This document shows positions 7,157 to 15,360 of a stretch of 32,688 nucleotides of DNA, one piece after another. Origin of the DNA: Phycisphaerales bacterium. Lineage in GTDB: Bacteria > Bacteroidota > Bacteroidia > Chitinophagales > Chitinophagaceae. The first letter of the stretch is position 1. Each line of letters begins with the position of its first letter. The stretch is taken from contig JASGCQ010000021.1 in the NCBI GenBank assembly GCA_030054025.1, positions 1 through 32,688 of the forward strand, read 5' to 3'. A program made the translations under genes and the position numbers. The notes beneath the pieces were generated by a model. The model saw nothing but the letters and a program-made list of their open reading frames with translations. It searched no databases and was not told the DNA's origin.

Positions 7157-8032
7157 TTATTTGAAGTCCAAAAGTTCAACGTCGAAAATAAGAATTGCAT
7201 TGGCTGGTATTATCGGCTGACGACCTTGAGTACCATAAGCCATTGGGCTTGGAATGAAGAAAGTTGCTTTAGCTCCTTTGTTCAGCAAGGTAAGTCCTTC
7301 GTCCCAACCGTCAATTACTTGTTTTTGACCTAAAGTAACTTCAAATGGCTCTGAATGTTGAAATTTAGGGTCAATGTTAGAATCGAATACTGTACCGTCC
7401 AATAATTTACCGGTGTATTTTACTTTAACCATTTTGCCTGCGCTGGCATTATCGCCGCTACCTGGCTTAGAAATTACATAGTACAAGCCTGAAGCTGTTT
7501 TTTGAGCGGTGATATTGTTTTGAGCTAGATATTCAGCGATTGTTTTATCGTCTGTCTGTGCCTGACTAGAAGCTTTTGCTTTTTGTTCTGCTTCGAATTG
7601 CTCTTTGGTCATTACCGAAACCATAGTGAAATGGTATTCGATTTTATCGGTTGGTTTAGCAAAAGTGAGTTGTTTGCGTGCGTTAGAATCTATAATCGTG
7701 TGAATGATTGCACTATCTCCTGCACTCAACATGGTGATAACTTCTGTTGGATCCATTGCTTTGTTGGCACCCGGGTTTTGTTGCAAAGGCATTTCAATCG
7801 GCATTCCGTTGTTCATTTTCCGACTATCAAACAATACACTATCCCCTACTTTAATCAAGTAATGGCATTTAATGATGTCGCCAACTTTTGCATTTGGAGT
7901 ACTTTTGTCGTCTTTTACAATGTTGTACTCAACACCGTCTTTAGTTTTTTTAAATCCACCGTTGCTGTTGCAAGATGCTGTGGCAAATAGAATTGTTGCC
8001 ATTGCAGCAACCGAGAAAATTTGTTTGTACAT
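7157..8032 (-). CDS. FKBP-type peptidyl-prolyl isomerase, lipoprotein, third of three paralogues
   Basis: This 291-residue paralogue differs from its two neighbours at the N-terminus. MYKQIFSVAAMATILFATASC is a lipoprotein signal with lipobox TASC, so the mature protein would be lipid-anchored at Cys21. It has a degenerate FKBP-like domain (~28-145), a linker (QAKASSQAQTDDKTIAEYL), and a catalytic FKBP domain (~180-291) with VKYTGK, DGTVFDSN, QVIDGWDEG and SPMAYG. It is co-directional with nrnA 27 bases upstream and with the other FKBP genes downstream. Lipid anchoring beside two soluble copies suggests a division of labour by location, which is an inference. Confidence 0.93.
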   Translation of the reverse strand: MYKQIFSVAAMATILFATASCNSNGGFKKTKDGVEYNIVKDDKSTPNAKVGDIIKCHYLIKVGDSVLFDSRKMNNGMPIEMPLQQNPGANKAMDPTEVITMLSAGDSAIIHTIIDSNARKQLTFAKPTDKIEYHFTMVSVMTKEQFEAEQKAKASSQAQTDDKTIAEYLAQNNITAQKTASGLYYVISKPGSGDNASAGKMVKVKYTGKLLDGTVFDSNIDPKFQHSEPFEVTLGQKQVIDGWDEGLTLLNKGAKATFFIPSPMAYGTQGRQPIIPANAILIFDVELLDFK

Positions 8033-8059
8033 AAAATTAATAGATAATTGATTTAAAAT

Positions 8060-9055
8060 TTAGGGGTGAATTTCGGATAAAATTTTCTTAAATCGTAATA
8101 TAGTTTCGGTAAAAGATTGTGAAGATTGACCGCCAGATGCATTAAAATGCCCTCCGCCATTAAAATGTTCTCGGGCAAAAGTATTCACATCAAAATTTCC
8201 TTTGCTGCGAAAAGACATTTTGATACCATCTTTTCGTTCGATAATTAAGGTTGCAAAACGAATACCAGCAATGCTTGTGGGATAATTGACCAAACCTTCG
8301 GTATCTCCCGTTTGTACATTATAATCATCAATATCTTTTTGAGCAATGGTAATCAGACCGGAATGTAGTTCGGGGAAAATTTCCATTTTTTCTTTGAGGA
8401 TATAGCCCAAAAATTTCATTCGTCCTTCGGTCCAGTTATCATAAATCTCCTCGTGAATGGGGCTATGTTTCAGTTCCTTGTCCATCAGGTCGGCAATCAT
8501 TCTATGAACCGAAGCCTTTGTAGCAGGGAAACGAAATGAGCCGGTATCAGTCATCACTCCGGTATAAAGGCAAGCGCCAATTGTTTCGTCAATTAGTGCA
8601 TTATCTCCTGCCGTATTGATGAAATCATAAATCATTTCGCAAGTGCTGCTTTTTGAGGCATCACTTACGCCATATTCGAAATAGGGTTTGGGAAACAGGT
8701 GGTGGTCTATGAGTATCTTTGGCTGGGTTGCCGAAGCCAAAAGCGTTTCCATAGTGCGCACTCTGCCCAAATCATTAAAGTCTAAACAGAAAATTAGGCT
8801 TGATTCGTCAAGTGCTTGCTCTACTTTTTTCGGTTCGGCTTCGTAATTATACACTGTTTCTAAGCCAGGTATCCAACTCAAAAAATCAGGCACTTCGCTT
8901 GGCGATACAGGAAATACTCGATGTCCTTTTTTGATGAAATAATGAGCCAAGCCCATCACGCTGCCAATGGCGTCGCCATCGGGTTTGTGATGAGTAGTGA
9001 TGAAAATACTCTGGGGTGATTGTAATAGAGATAAACAATCTTGTATAGCGTTCAT
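8060..9055 (-). CDS. nrnA: DHH-family phosphoesterase, nanoRNase/pAp phosphatase (NrnA-like)
   Basis: This 331-residue cytoplasmic enzyme belongs to the DHH/DHHA1 family. NrnA-type members degrade nanoRNAs and dephosphorylate 3'-phosphoadenosine-5'-phosphate. The metal-binding motifs are visible in order: HHKPDGDAIGS (~21-31), CLDFND (~95-100), LIDHH (~116-120) and TGVMTDTGSFRF (~166-177). The C-terminal DHHA1 domain carries the substrate motif GGGHFNASGG (~300-309). The length matches the family. RecQ ends 14 bases upstream and the FKBP genes begin 27 bases downstream, so it lies mid-operon. The NrnA assignment over other DHH subgroups (for example cyclic-di-AMP hydrolases) rests on size and lack of extra domains. 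Confidence 0.9.
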   Translation of the reverse strand: MNAIQDCLSLLQSPQSIFITTHHKPDGDAIGSVMGLAHYFIKKGHRVFPVSPSEVPDFLSWIPGLETVYNYEAEPKKVEQALDESSLIFCLDFNDLGRVRTMETLLASATQPKILIDHHLFPKPYFEYGVSDASKSSTCEMIYDFINTAGDNALIDETIGACLYTGVMTDTGSFRFPATKASVHRMIADLMDKELKHSPIHEEIYDNWTEGRMKFLGYILKEKMEIFPELHSGLITIAQKDIDDYNVQTGDTEGLVNYPTSIAGIRFATLIIERKDGIKMSFRSKGNFDVNTFAREHFNGGGHFNASGGQSSQSFTETILRFKKILSEIHP

Positions 9056-9069
9056 TGATTGATTTTAGA

Positions 9070-11298
9070 TTAGTTGCCAAACTCACTTAAGAACATAATA
9101 CGCATCAATTGCAGGGTTTCGATGCTCACATCTTGATCCTTAAATTCTTCATATACGTCGTCCAAATTATCATCAACGCTGTTTCTGAAATAGTCGAAAA
9201 TGTCTTCTTGCTCATCTTCATCCAATTCATCGCCTATACAATAACTGATATTCAATTTGGTGCCGCTAGCCACAATAGTTTCCATTTCGGATAATAATTC
9301 CGGCATAGAGAGTCCTTTGTTTTTTGCAATGGTTTCGAGTGGTATGCGTTTGTCAATGTTGGTAATGATAAACACCTTCATACCGCTTTTGTTCACCACA
9401 CTTTTCATCACAAATTCATCGGCTTTCTCAATTTCGTTTTCTGCTACATAGTTGGCGATGATCTTGATGAATTTTTTACCATAGCGCAATGCTTTTCCTT
9501 TACTGACACCCACTACCCTTTCTAATTCTTCCATTGTGGTGGGATAGGTGGTTGCCATTTCTATTAAAGAGTTTTCCAGAAAAACAACAAAAGGAGGCAC
9601 TTTGTGTTCTAAACCCACTTCTTTGCGCAATTCTTTGAGCATATTGAATAGGGTATCGTCTAGTGCTGCACCCGAACCGTTGTTGGCGGTTACGATTTCT
9701 TCGTCGTCCGATTCTGTGATATATTTATGATTGAGCGATACTTCTATAGAGAATGGTTTCTTTAAGAATTTGTGTCCTGCTTCGGTTATTTTGAGTAGCC
9801 CATATTCTTCAATGTCTTTTCTAATCATGCCTTCGAGCATCATTTGGCGGATAAGGGATTGCCAGAAATTAGCATCCATTTCCATCACCAATCCTGCGCC
9901 GAAGGATTTCAACTTATTGTGGCGGAAGGTGACAATTTGTGGATTGCTAACACCCAATACAATATTGACAATATAATCAATGCCAAAACGTTCGTCCACC
10001 GCCTTGATAGCGTCCAATACTATTTTTACACTGTCTTTTACATCCAGTTTTTCTTTCGGATTCAAGCAATTGTCGCAATTGCCGCAATTATTTTCTTTGA
10101 GTGTTTCTCCAAAATAGTGGAGCAATAGCTTTCTGCGGCACACACTACTTTCTGCGTAGGCTACTGTTTCGGCAATCAATTGTCCTCCCATTTCTCTTTC
10201 GCTCAAAGGCTTGTCGCGCATTAAGTGTTCGAGCTTTTGTACATCCTTATAAGAATAGTACAACATACATTTTCCTTCCAGTCCGTCCCTACCTGCACGT
10301 CCAGTTTCTTGATAATAATTTTCGAGCGATTTAGGTATGTTGTAGTGGATGACAAAACGAACATCCGGCTTATCAATACCCATACCAAAGGCAATAGTGG
10401 CGACAATAACATCCACTTTTTCCATCAAAAACATATCTTGCCTTTGAGAGCGGATATTGGCTTCCAAACCTGCGTGATAAGCTACGGCACTTACCCCGTT
10501 GGCTTGCAATAAGCCAGCTAATTCTTCGGTGGTTTTGCGATTGAGGGTATAGATAATGCCACTCTTACCCCTCATCGTGTGAATAAATTTCACAATACTC
10601 TTGAGTGTTTGGTCTTTGCTGGTTTTGGGTACGATTTCGTAATAAAGATTGGCACGATTAAATGAGGAGATGAATATTTTGGGGTCGCTTAATTCCAAGT
10701 TCTTAACAATATCGTCTTGTACTTTAGGTGTAGCCGTAGCGGTAAGGGCTATGATGGGAATATTGGGGTTAATGGCCTCAATCATTCCTCTGAGCTTTCT
10801 GTATTCAGGGCGAAAATCGTGCCCCCATTCCGAAATACAATGAGCCTCGTCCACCGCCACAAAGGAAATATTGAGGTCGGCAAAAAATTCGATATTTTCT
10901 GCTTTAGTCAATGTTTCGGGAGCTACATAGAGCATTTTGGTACCCCCTTCGGCCAAGTCTGATTTTACTTTTCTTTGCTGTGCTTTACTGAGTGTAGAAT
11001 TAAGGAAATGGGCAATATTATCTTGACTGCTGTATCCTCTAATCAAATCAACCTGATTTTTCATCAGGGCAATTAAAGGAGAAATGATGATGGCAACCCC
11101 TTCGCTCAACAATGCAGGTAACTGGTAGCACAAAGATTTGCCGCCCCCTGTGGGCATGATTACAAATGTATCTTTTTTATCTAATACATTTGTAATGATT
11201 GCTTCTTGATCGCCTTTAAACTTATCGAAACCAAAATGTTTTTGTAATGATGGCTTTAAATTATATTTATTCTTAACGGTACTTTTGGATGCTGCCAT
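9070..11298 (-). CDS. recQ: ATP-dependent DNA helicase RecQ
   Basis: This 742-residue superfamily 2 helicase unwinds DNA 3' to 5' in recombination and fork repair. Walker A is TGGGKS (Lys54), the Walker B box is DEAH within VDEAHCISEWGHDFRP (~148-163), and motif VI is YYQETGRAGRDG (~330-341). A zinc-binding segment follows, with CRRKLL and CGNCDNC, then the winged-helix RQC domain (to ~520) and an HRDC domain (~550-625). Beyond HRDC lie about 115 residues with a helix-turn-helix-like stretch and a strongly acidic segment (DELDEDEQEDIFDYF). The roughly 610-residue E. coli protein lacks this extension, but I recall it from Bacteroidota RecQ. The start ATG at 11298 gives a short basic N-terminus before the helicase core. 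Confidence 0.95.
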   Translation of the reverse strand: MAASKSTVKNKYNLKPSLQKHFGFDKFKGDQEAIITNVLDKKDTFVIMPTGGGKSLCYQLPALLSEGVAIIISPLIALMKNQVDLIRGYSSQDNIAHFLNSTLSKAQQRKVKSDLAEGGTKMLYVAPETLTKAENIEFFADLNISFVAVDEAHCISEWGHDFRPEYRKLRGMIEAINPNIPIIALTATATPKVQDDIVKNLELSDPKIFISSFNRANLYYEIVPKTSKDQTLKSIVKFIHTMRGKSGIIYTLNRKTTEELAGLLQANGVSAVAYHAGLEANIRSQRQDMFLMEKVDVIVATIAFGMGIDKPDVRFVIHYNIPKSLENYYQETGRAGRDGLEGKCMLYYSYKDVQKLEHLMRDKPLSEREMGGQLIAETVAYAESSVCRRKLLLHYFGETLKENNCGNCDNCLNPKEKLDVKDSVKIVLDAIKAVDERFGIDYIVNIVLGVSNPQIVTFRHNKLKSFGAGLVMEMDANFWQSLIRQMMLEGMIRKDIEEYGLLKITEAGHKFLKKPFSIEVSLNHKYITESDDEEIVTANNGSGAALDDTLFNMLKELRKEVGLEHKVPPFVVFLENSLIEMATTYPTTMEELERVVGVSKGKALRYGKKFIKIIANYVAENEIEKADEFVMKSVVNKSGMKVFIITNIDKRIPLETIAKNKGLSMPELLSEMETIVASGTKLNISYCIGDELDEDEQEDIFDYFRNSVDDNLDDVYEEFKDQDVSIETLQLMRIMFLSEFGN

Positions 11299-11387
11299 AC
11301 GAATGTTCGGTAGTTTTGTTATTTGCTATCATTGAGAGTGGTTTTATAGGTTTATTTTTCAATAAATTGATTTCATAGCAATGAAGA

Positions 11388-11421
11388 CAAAAATAGCATA
11401 ATAATTTGGTAATAAAACCAA
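11388..11421 (-). promoter_or_regulatory. recQ: Probable recQ promoter
   Basis: On the minus strand a TTG (11421-11419) is followed after 23 bases by TATTTTTG (11395-11388), an exact TAnnTTTG -7 element. Transcription would start near 11383, giving a leader of about 85 nt. It lies between recQ and the end of hldA and would serve the recQ-nrnA-FKBP-M1 run. Confidence 0.42.
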
Positions 11422-11482
11422 GTATCTAATTAAAAATTAAAGGATTTACTAAAAGAGGAAAATTACTTTCGAATAAATAAAA

Positions 11483-12478
11483 TTAGCAGAGTAAAGTGCA
11501 GCACTCCCCTTCCAATTCTACCTTGTCAATCGGCAAAACACCTACCTTTTCGCATACCAAGCCGCCTGCAATGTTGGCAATTGCTGCCATTGTTTGGATG
11601 TCTTTACTCAGGGCATACACCACGGCTGCTGTGGCGATAACTGTATCTCCAGCACCGGACACGTCTGCTATATGGCGGATATGAGAAGGGGTGATGGATT
11701 CTTGATGACCATCGGTAGCAAACACTCCTTTTTCAGAAAGGGTAATAAAGGTAATTTGATGTTGTAAAGAGGCTTTGAGTTGTTGATGCGCTTCGTGCAG
11801 CTCTGCTAAAGAAACATTTGTAAGGCTCATGCCCAATCCTTCGCGTACCTCTTTTAGGTTGGGTTTGAAAATCGTCACCCCTTGATAGGCTAAGAAATTA
11901 TGTTTTTTGGGGTCAACCATGGTGATAATGCCCAATTCTTTGCAATGAGCCGTTATCCGATGAATGACATTTTCTTTGAGTACGCCTTTATTATAATCTT
12001 CGAAAATGAGTACATGAGGCTTTTCGCGTTGCAACATGCGCAATACCAAATCAATAAAAGGATGTTCTTCTTGTGTACTCAGCTCGTTGATTTGTTCATC
12101 ATCCAAGCGCATCATTTGCTGATTACGGCTCAAAACGCGGGTTTTTGTAGTGGTTCTGCGTTCTTCGCTTTTCATCAACATTTGCGTATCTAAGCCCGAG
12201 GCTGCGCATAGACTGATGAGTAATTCGGCGTCTGCATCTTTCCCCAATACCGATGCCAAACTAACCTTAGCACCAAGACTTTTGCAATTGAACGCTACAT
12301 TAGCAGCACCCCCCAAACGGCTTTCTTTGTTTTTGATGCTTACAACGGGTACAGGGGCTTCGGGAGAAATTCGCTCTACATCACCCCACCAATAGTTATC
12401 CAACATTACATCGCCCACCACTAATACATGGAGTTCGCTCATGCGTTCAAAAAGGTCTTTGATTTCTTTTTTGTTCAT
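11483..12478 (-). CDS. hldA: D-glycero-beta-D-manno-heptose-7-phosphate kinase
   Basis: This 331-residue PfkB-family kinase phosphorylates heptose 7-phosphate at O-1 in synthesis of ADP-heptose for lipopolysaccharide. The N-terminal VVGDVMLDNYWWGDVERIS with PEAPVPVV matches the kinase half of HldE almost word for word. GGAANVAFNCKSLGA is the first PfkB signature, and SGAGDTVIATAAVVYAL near residue 265 holds the catalytic Asp. There is no fused nucleotidyltransferase, so it is the one-domain HldA/RfaE1 form; the adenylyltransferase must lie elsewhere. An open frame continues 37 codons upstream, but those codons are the out-of-frame tail of a permease remnant. The ATG at 12478 overlaps that remnant's stop as TAATG. 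Confidence 0.92.
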   Translation of the reverse strand: MNKKEIKDLFERMSELHVLVVGDVMLDNYWWGDVERISPEAPVPVVSIKNKESRLGGAANVAFNCKSLGAKVSLASVLGKDADAELLISLCAASGLDTQMLMKSEERRTTTKTRVLSRNQQMMRLDDEQINELSTQEEHPFIDLVLRMLQREKPHVLIFEDYNKGVLKENVIHRITAHCKELGIITMVDPKKHNFLAYQGVTIFKPNLKEVREGLGMSLTNVSLAELHEAHQQLKASLQHQITFITLSEKGVFATDGHQESITPSHIRHIADVSGAGDTVIATAAVVYALSKDIQTMAAIANIAGGLVCEKVGVLPIDKVELEGECCTLLC

Positions 12479-12782
12479 TATGTCTTTTCTGTCTTGCGTT
12501 GAATAAAATAGTAAATAGGAATACCCAAGAGTACAATAATCAATCCAGGCCAAGTAAACTGAGGCTTGAACCCAATGAGCAAGGTACAAAAGCTAATGCC
12601 CAAAGCAATATATAAAGCAGGCAACAATGGGTAACCCAAAGCTTTATAAGGTCTTTCCGCAGGCGCACGACATCGGCACTAACAATAAAAATGCCAGAGC
12701 CTATCATAGAGCCTATAACGAGTAATGTGCCATCAAAAAGCGATAAAGACCGCTTGAAGTCCGAGGGACTATTTTCTTCCAA
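12478..12782 (-). pseudogene. Amino-acid permease (APC family) remnant with large internal deletion and frame change
   Basis: Two ends of one permease are joined with the middle missing. From 12782 the frame reads FKRSLSLFDGTLLVIGS and MIGSGIFIVSAD, the start of an APC-family transporter through its first helix. At about 12663-12675 the text switches frame and becomes PAERPYKALGYPLLPALYIAL, then GISFCTLLIGFKPQFTWPG and a final helix up to QRKTEKT and TAA at 12480-12478. That is the C-terminal end of the same family. About 100 of the usual 450-500 codons survive. The first part has no ATG and would need TTG at 12782. The intact C-terminus and its TAATG overlap with hldA show this was once a working operon member. 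An assembly collapse is the alternative. Confidence 0.8.
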
Positions 12783-12800
12783 CAGCCGATTTTTTTAAAA

Positions 12801-13412
12801 TTATTTGGATTTATTTGTATCGCTTGCCGTAGAAGATTTGAATTCGTTCAAACCTTTCAATACATCATCAGTAATGTCTAATGCTTTGTTGGCAAACAAA
12901 ATCGGACCAGATTTACTGTAAGAAAAAATGAAATCGTATTTACCGTCTTTGTTATAGATAGTCAAGTATTCGTCTATATTTTTTTGTAATTTCTCGCTGA
13001 ATGCCATTTGTTTTTGTTGCAATTGCTCGCCCAAGGTAGCTCTACGCGTTTCTAAAGATTGCTGCATCTGACCAAGGCGTTGTTGTGCCGCCTTACCTTC
13101 TGCCTCGCTCAATGAGCCCGCTTGTGCTTTTTGCTGCAATGCGGCATAATCTTGTTGTAATTGTTGTGCAGAATGCTGTAGTTCAGACTCCACCCTAGCT
13201 TGTTCGGCGGTAAAGGCATCCGCTTCGCTTTTCCAAAAAGTATATTTGGCTTGCAACGAATCTACATTTACATAAGCAATTTTGCTATTAGAAGCTATGC
13301 CCGCAGTGCTTGCCGCCGGTGTATTATTAGATTTGTTATTACAAGATGCGCTGATTGTCAATGCCGCAATAGCCGCTGTAGCCACAATAGGGTTACAAAA
13401 AAATTTCTTCAT
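12801..13412 (-). CDS. OmpH/Skp-family periplasmic chaperone-like lipoprotein
   Basis: This 203-residue protein belongs to the OmpH/Skp family, whose trimers hold unfolded outer-membrane proteins in the periplasm. The start at 13412 gives MKKFFCNPIV and a lipoprotein signal with lipobox ISASC; the frame stays open 17 codons further up, but that extension is not signal-like. The family opening KIAYVNVDSLQAKY (~44-57) is followed by a long Gln/Glu/Ala-rich helical hairpin (~60-155). It closes with the FSYSKSGPILFANKALDITDDVLKGLN segment typical of the family's beta core. It heads a minus-strand group with the permease remnant and hldA. Skp proper is soluble, so a lipid-anchored version would differ in placement; that is an inference from the Cys. 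Confidence 0.87.
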   Translation of the reverse strand: MKKFFCNPIVATAAIAALTISASCNNKSNNTPAASTAGIASNSKIAYVNVDSLQAKYTFWKSEADAFTAEQARVESELQHSAQQLQQDYAALQQKAQAGSLSEAEGKAAQQRLGQMQQSLETRRATLGEQLQQKQMAFSEKLQKNIDEYLTIYNKDGKYDFIFSYSKSGPILFANKALDITDDVLKGLNEFKSSTASDTNKSK

Positions 13413-13449
13413 TTTAAAAGTTGATTTTATAAAAAAATAATAATTGCTG

Positions 13450-13479
13450 CGAAGATAATTCAATTCGGCAATTAATCAA
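13450..13479 (-). promoter_or_regulatory. Probable promoter for the ompH-hldA group
   Basis: On the minus strand TTG (13479-13477) is followed after 19 bases by TATCTTCG (13457-13450), one mismatch from TAnnTTTG. The spacing is good. The start would be near 13445, about 33 nt above the ATG at 13412. Confidence 0.38.
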
Positions 13480-13570
13480 TTTGACATGAGCGCAATCTAT
13501 TGTTAGGAAGCCAATAAAATGTGTAGAAAATTTTAAAAAAAAAGAAATAGGTTTTTGCCATTCAATTTTA

Positions 13571-13578
13571 TACTTTTG
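13571..13578 (+). promoter_or_regulatory. prs: -7 promoter element for prs
   Basis: TACTTTTG matches TAnnTTTG exactly. Expected transcription start near 13583 gives a leader of about 26 nt before the ATG at 13609. That argues against starting the protein at the upstream in-frame ATG at 13555. A TTTG at 13554-13557 is too close for a normal -33 element. Confidence 0.45.
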
Positions 13579-13608
13579 CACTCCAATTTTTCCTCAAGAA
13601 AATTTTCA

Positions 13609-14553
13609 ATGGACTCATCAGTTAAAATATTTTCAGGCACCAAGTCTCACTACCTTGCCGAACAAATCGCTACGACTTATGGCAAATCTCTTGGTAAAAT
13701 AGATATACCCAAGTTTAGTGATGGTGAGTTCCAACCTGTATTTCAGGAGAGTATCAGAGGCGATTACGTTTTCTTAGTACAATCTACTTTTGCCCCTACC
13801 GACAATTTGATGGAGCTTTTGCTGATGATTGATGCTGCAAAACGCGCCTCTGCTGGATACATTACAGCCGTAATCCCATATTTTGGTTTTGCCCGCCAAG
13901 ACCGTAAAGACAAGCCTCGTGTTTCTATTGCCTCCAAATTAGTAGCTAATTTATTGACCACCGCCGGTGCCGATAGAGTGATGACCATGGATTTGCATGC
14001 GCCTCAGATTCAAGGTTTTTTTGACATTCCTGTTGACCATCTGGACAGCTCTGCGATTTTCATTCCTTATATCGAGCAATTGAACATTCAAAACCTTTGT
14101 TTTGCTTCTCCCGATGTAGGCAGTACCAATCGTACCCGCGAGGTAGCTCAGTATTTTGGTGCCGAAATGGTGATTTGCGACAAAGAGCGTAAACGTGCCA
14201 ACGAGGTAGCCTCAATGACCGTAATTGGTGATGTAGTGGATAAAAATATTGTGCTGATTGACGACATTTGCGACACAGCAGGCACTTTGACCAAATCCGC
14301 CGCTATGTTGAAGGACAGAGGAGCATTAAGCGTAACCGCATTTTGTACCCATCCCGTATTGAGCGGTAATGCTTATGAGAATATCGAAAATTCGGTATTG
14401 GAAAAATTAGTGGTTTGCGATACGATACCATTGAAACAAGCTTGCTCGAAGATAGAAGTATTGCCTACTGCTGATTTATTTGCGATAGCCATTAGAAATA
14501 CATTTGAAAACAAATCCATTAGTTCGCTCTTTTTGCACAGCAAAAGAAAGTAA
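13609..14553 (+). CDS. prs: Ribose-phosphate pyrophosphokinase
   Basis: This 314-residue enzyme makes phosphoribosyl pyrophosphate from ribose 5-phosphate and ATP, feeding purine, pyrimidine, histidine and NAD synthesis. KIFSGTKSHYLAEQIA opens the protein. The flexible-loop residues lie in FGFARQDRKDKPR (~94-106), DLHAPQIQGFF (~128-138) is the metal/pyrophosphate site, and VLIDDICDTAGTL (~214-226) is the PRPP-binding signature. The length equals the family norm when started at 13609; the longer frame from 13555 would add 18 unrelated residues overlapping the promoter. It is followed by rplY after 164 bases, a common Bacteroidota neighbour pair. Confidence 0.95.
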   Translation: MDSSVKIFSGTKSHYLAEQIATTYGKSLGKIDIPKFSDGEFQPVFQESIRGDYVFLVQSTFAPTDNLMELLLMIDAAKRASAGYITAVIPYFGFARQDRKDKPRVSIASKLVANLLTTAGADRVMTMDLHAPQIQGFFDIPVDHLDSSAIFIPYIEQLNIQNLCFASPDVGSTNRTREVAQYFGAEMVICDKERKRANEVASMTVIGDVVDKNIVLIDDICDTAGTLTKSAAMLKDRGALSVTAFCTHPVLSGNAYENIENSVLEKLVVCDTIPLKQACSKIEVLPTADLFAIAIRNTFENKSISSLFLHSKRK

Positions 14554-14597
14554 CCAAATAATAAAATCTTAAAAAACGACTGTTTAAACAAAAAAAC

Positions 14598-14626
14598 CTA
14601 TCCGGCAGAATGCCGAGCCCCAATAG
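14598..14626 (+). promoter_or_regulatory. Structured leader upstream of rplY
   Basis: CGGCA (14603-14607) and TGCCG (14611-14615) form a tight stem with a GAA loop. CTAT (14598-14601) and ATAG (14623-14626) can close an outer stem. No T tract follows, so it is a poor terminator for prs. Ribosomal-protein autoregulation or an RNA processing site are possibilities, neither shown by sequence alone. Confidence 0.3.
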
Positions 14627-14717
14627 AGGGTTATTATTCTAAAAAAACAATTCTTCAAATACCAAACGTTAGAAAGGTTGCCGATTGGGTTTGAAAGAGA
14701 CAAAACAAAACAAAGCT

Positions 14718-15308
14718 ATGAATAGCATTAAAATCGAAGGACAAACAAGAAGCGATTTCGGAAAAAAAGCAACACGCTTGCTTCGCTCTGAAGGACAGGT
14801 ACCCTGTGTAATCTACGGTGGATCACAAACAGTTTCATTTAGCGCACCAACTGCGTCATTCCGTCATTTGGTGTACACACCCGATTTTCAGTTGGCTGAA
14901 ATTACGGTTGATGGTAAAAGCTACCGTTGCATCATGAAAGATTTGCAATTTGATGTAGTAACTGACGCCTTAACACATATTGACTTTTTGGAATTGGTGG
15001 AAGACAAAAAAGTGGTAGCTAACTTACCATTGAAATACACTGGAACTCCTGAGGGTGTAAAAGCGGGTGGTCGTTTGGAAATCAAAATGAAAACCGTTCG
15101 TGTACGCACATTGCCTAAATACTTGAAGGCTGCTATCGACGTGAACATCACTGATTTGAAATTGAACGACAACATGCGCGTTCAAGACATCAATGCGGAA
15201 AATATGGAAGTAATGAACTCTCCACGTATTCCTATCGCATCTATCGTAATGACTCGCGCTTTGAAACAAGCCGAAAATGCAGATGCAAAAGATGCTAAGA
15301 AGAAATAA
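14718..15308 (+). CDS. rplY: 50S ribosomal protein L25/general stress protein Ctc
   Basis: This 196-residue protein is the long, two-domain L25 (TL5/Ctc type) that binds 5S rRNA. The N-terminal 5S-binding domain runs from ~1 to 90 (MNSIKIEGQTRSDFGKKATR, QVPCVIYGG, then the strand CIMKDLQFDVV). The C-terminal beta domain (~95-185) starts at VVANLPLKYTGTPEGVKAGG and includes LEIKMKTVRVRTLPKYL. A short Lys/Asp-rich tail ends in KDAKKK. The frame is open 11 codons further up, but the family starts at the chosen ATG (14718), as in other L25 proteins. A strong terminator begins 19 bases after the stop. Confidence 0.94.
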   Translation: MNSIKIEGQTRSDFGKKATRLLRSEGQVPCVIYGGSQTVSFSAPTASFRHLVYTPDFQLAEITVDGKSYRCIMKDLQFDVVTDALTHIDFLELVEDKKVVANLPLKYTGTPEGVKAGGRLEIKMKTVRVRTLPKYLKAAIDVNITDLKLNDNMRVQDINAENMEVMNSPRIPIASIVMTRALKQAENADAKDAKKK

Positions 15309-15326
15309 GTTGAACCAAACCTATTC

Positions 15327-15360
15327 AAAAAAGCCTTCGATTATCGTCGAAGGCTTTTTT
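15327..15360 (+). terminator. Rho-independent terminator after rplY
   Basis: AAAAAAGCCTTCGA (15327-15340) and TCGAAGGCTTTTTT (15347-15360) form a perfect 14-bp stem around a six-base loop. A GC-rich core of eight pairs is followed by the T run, a textbook intrinsic terminator. The A run on the other strand could make it work in both directions. Confidence 0.93.

Noticed and set aside
12479..12589. Upstream extension of the heptose kinase by 37 residues
   Set aside because: These codons are the out-of-frame reading of the permease C-terminus; the family starts at the ATG at 12478.
12540..12782. An 80-residue small membrane protein
   Set aside because: Only the first ~40 residues match a permease; the rest is the wrong frame of the same gene's C-terminal end, so it is a deletion product and not a designed small protein.
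13555..13608. In-frame ATG giving prs 18 extra residues
   Set aside because: It lies upstream of the likely transcription start and the extra residues are not part of the PRPP synthetase family.
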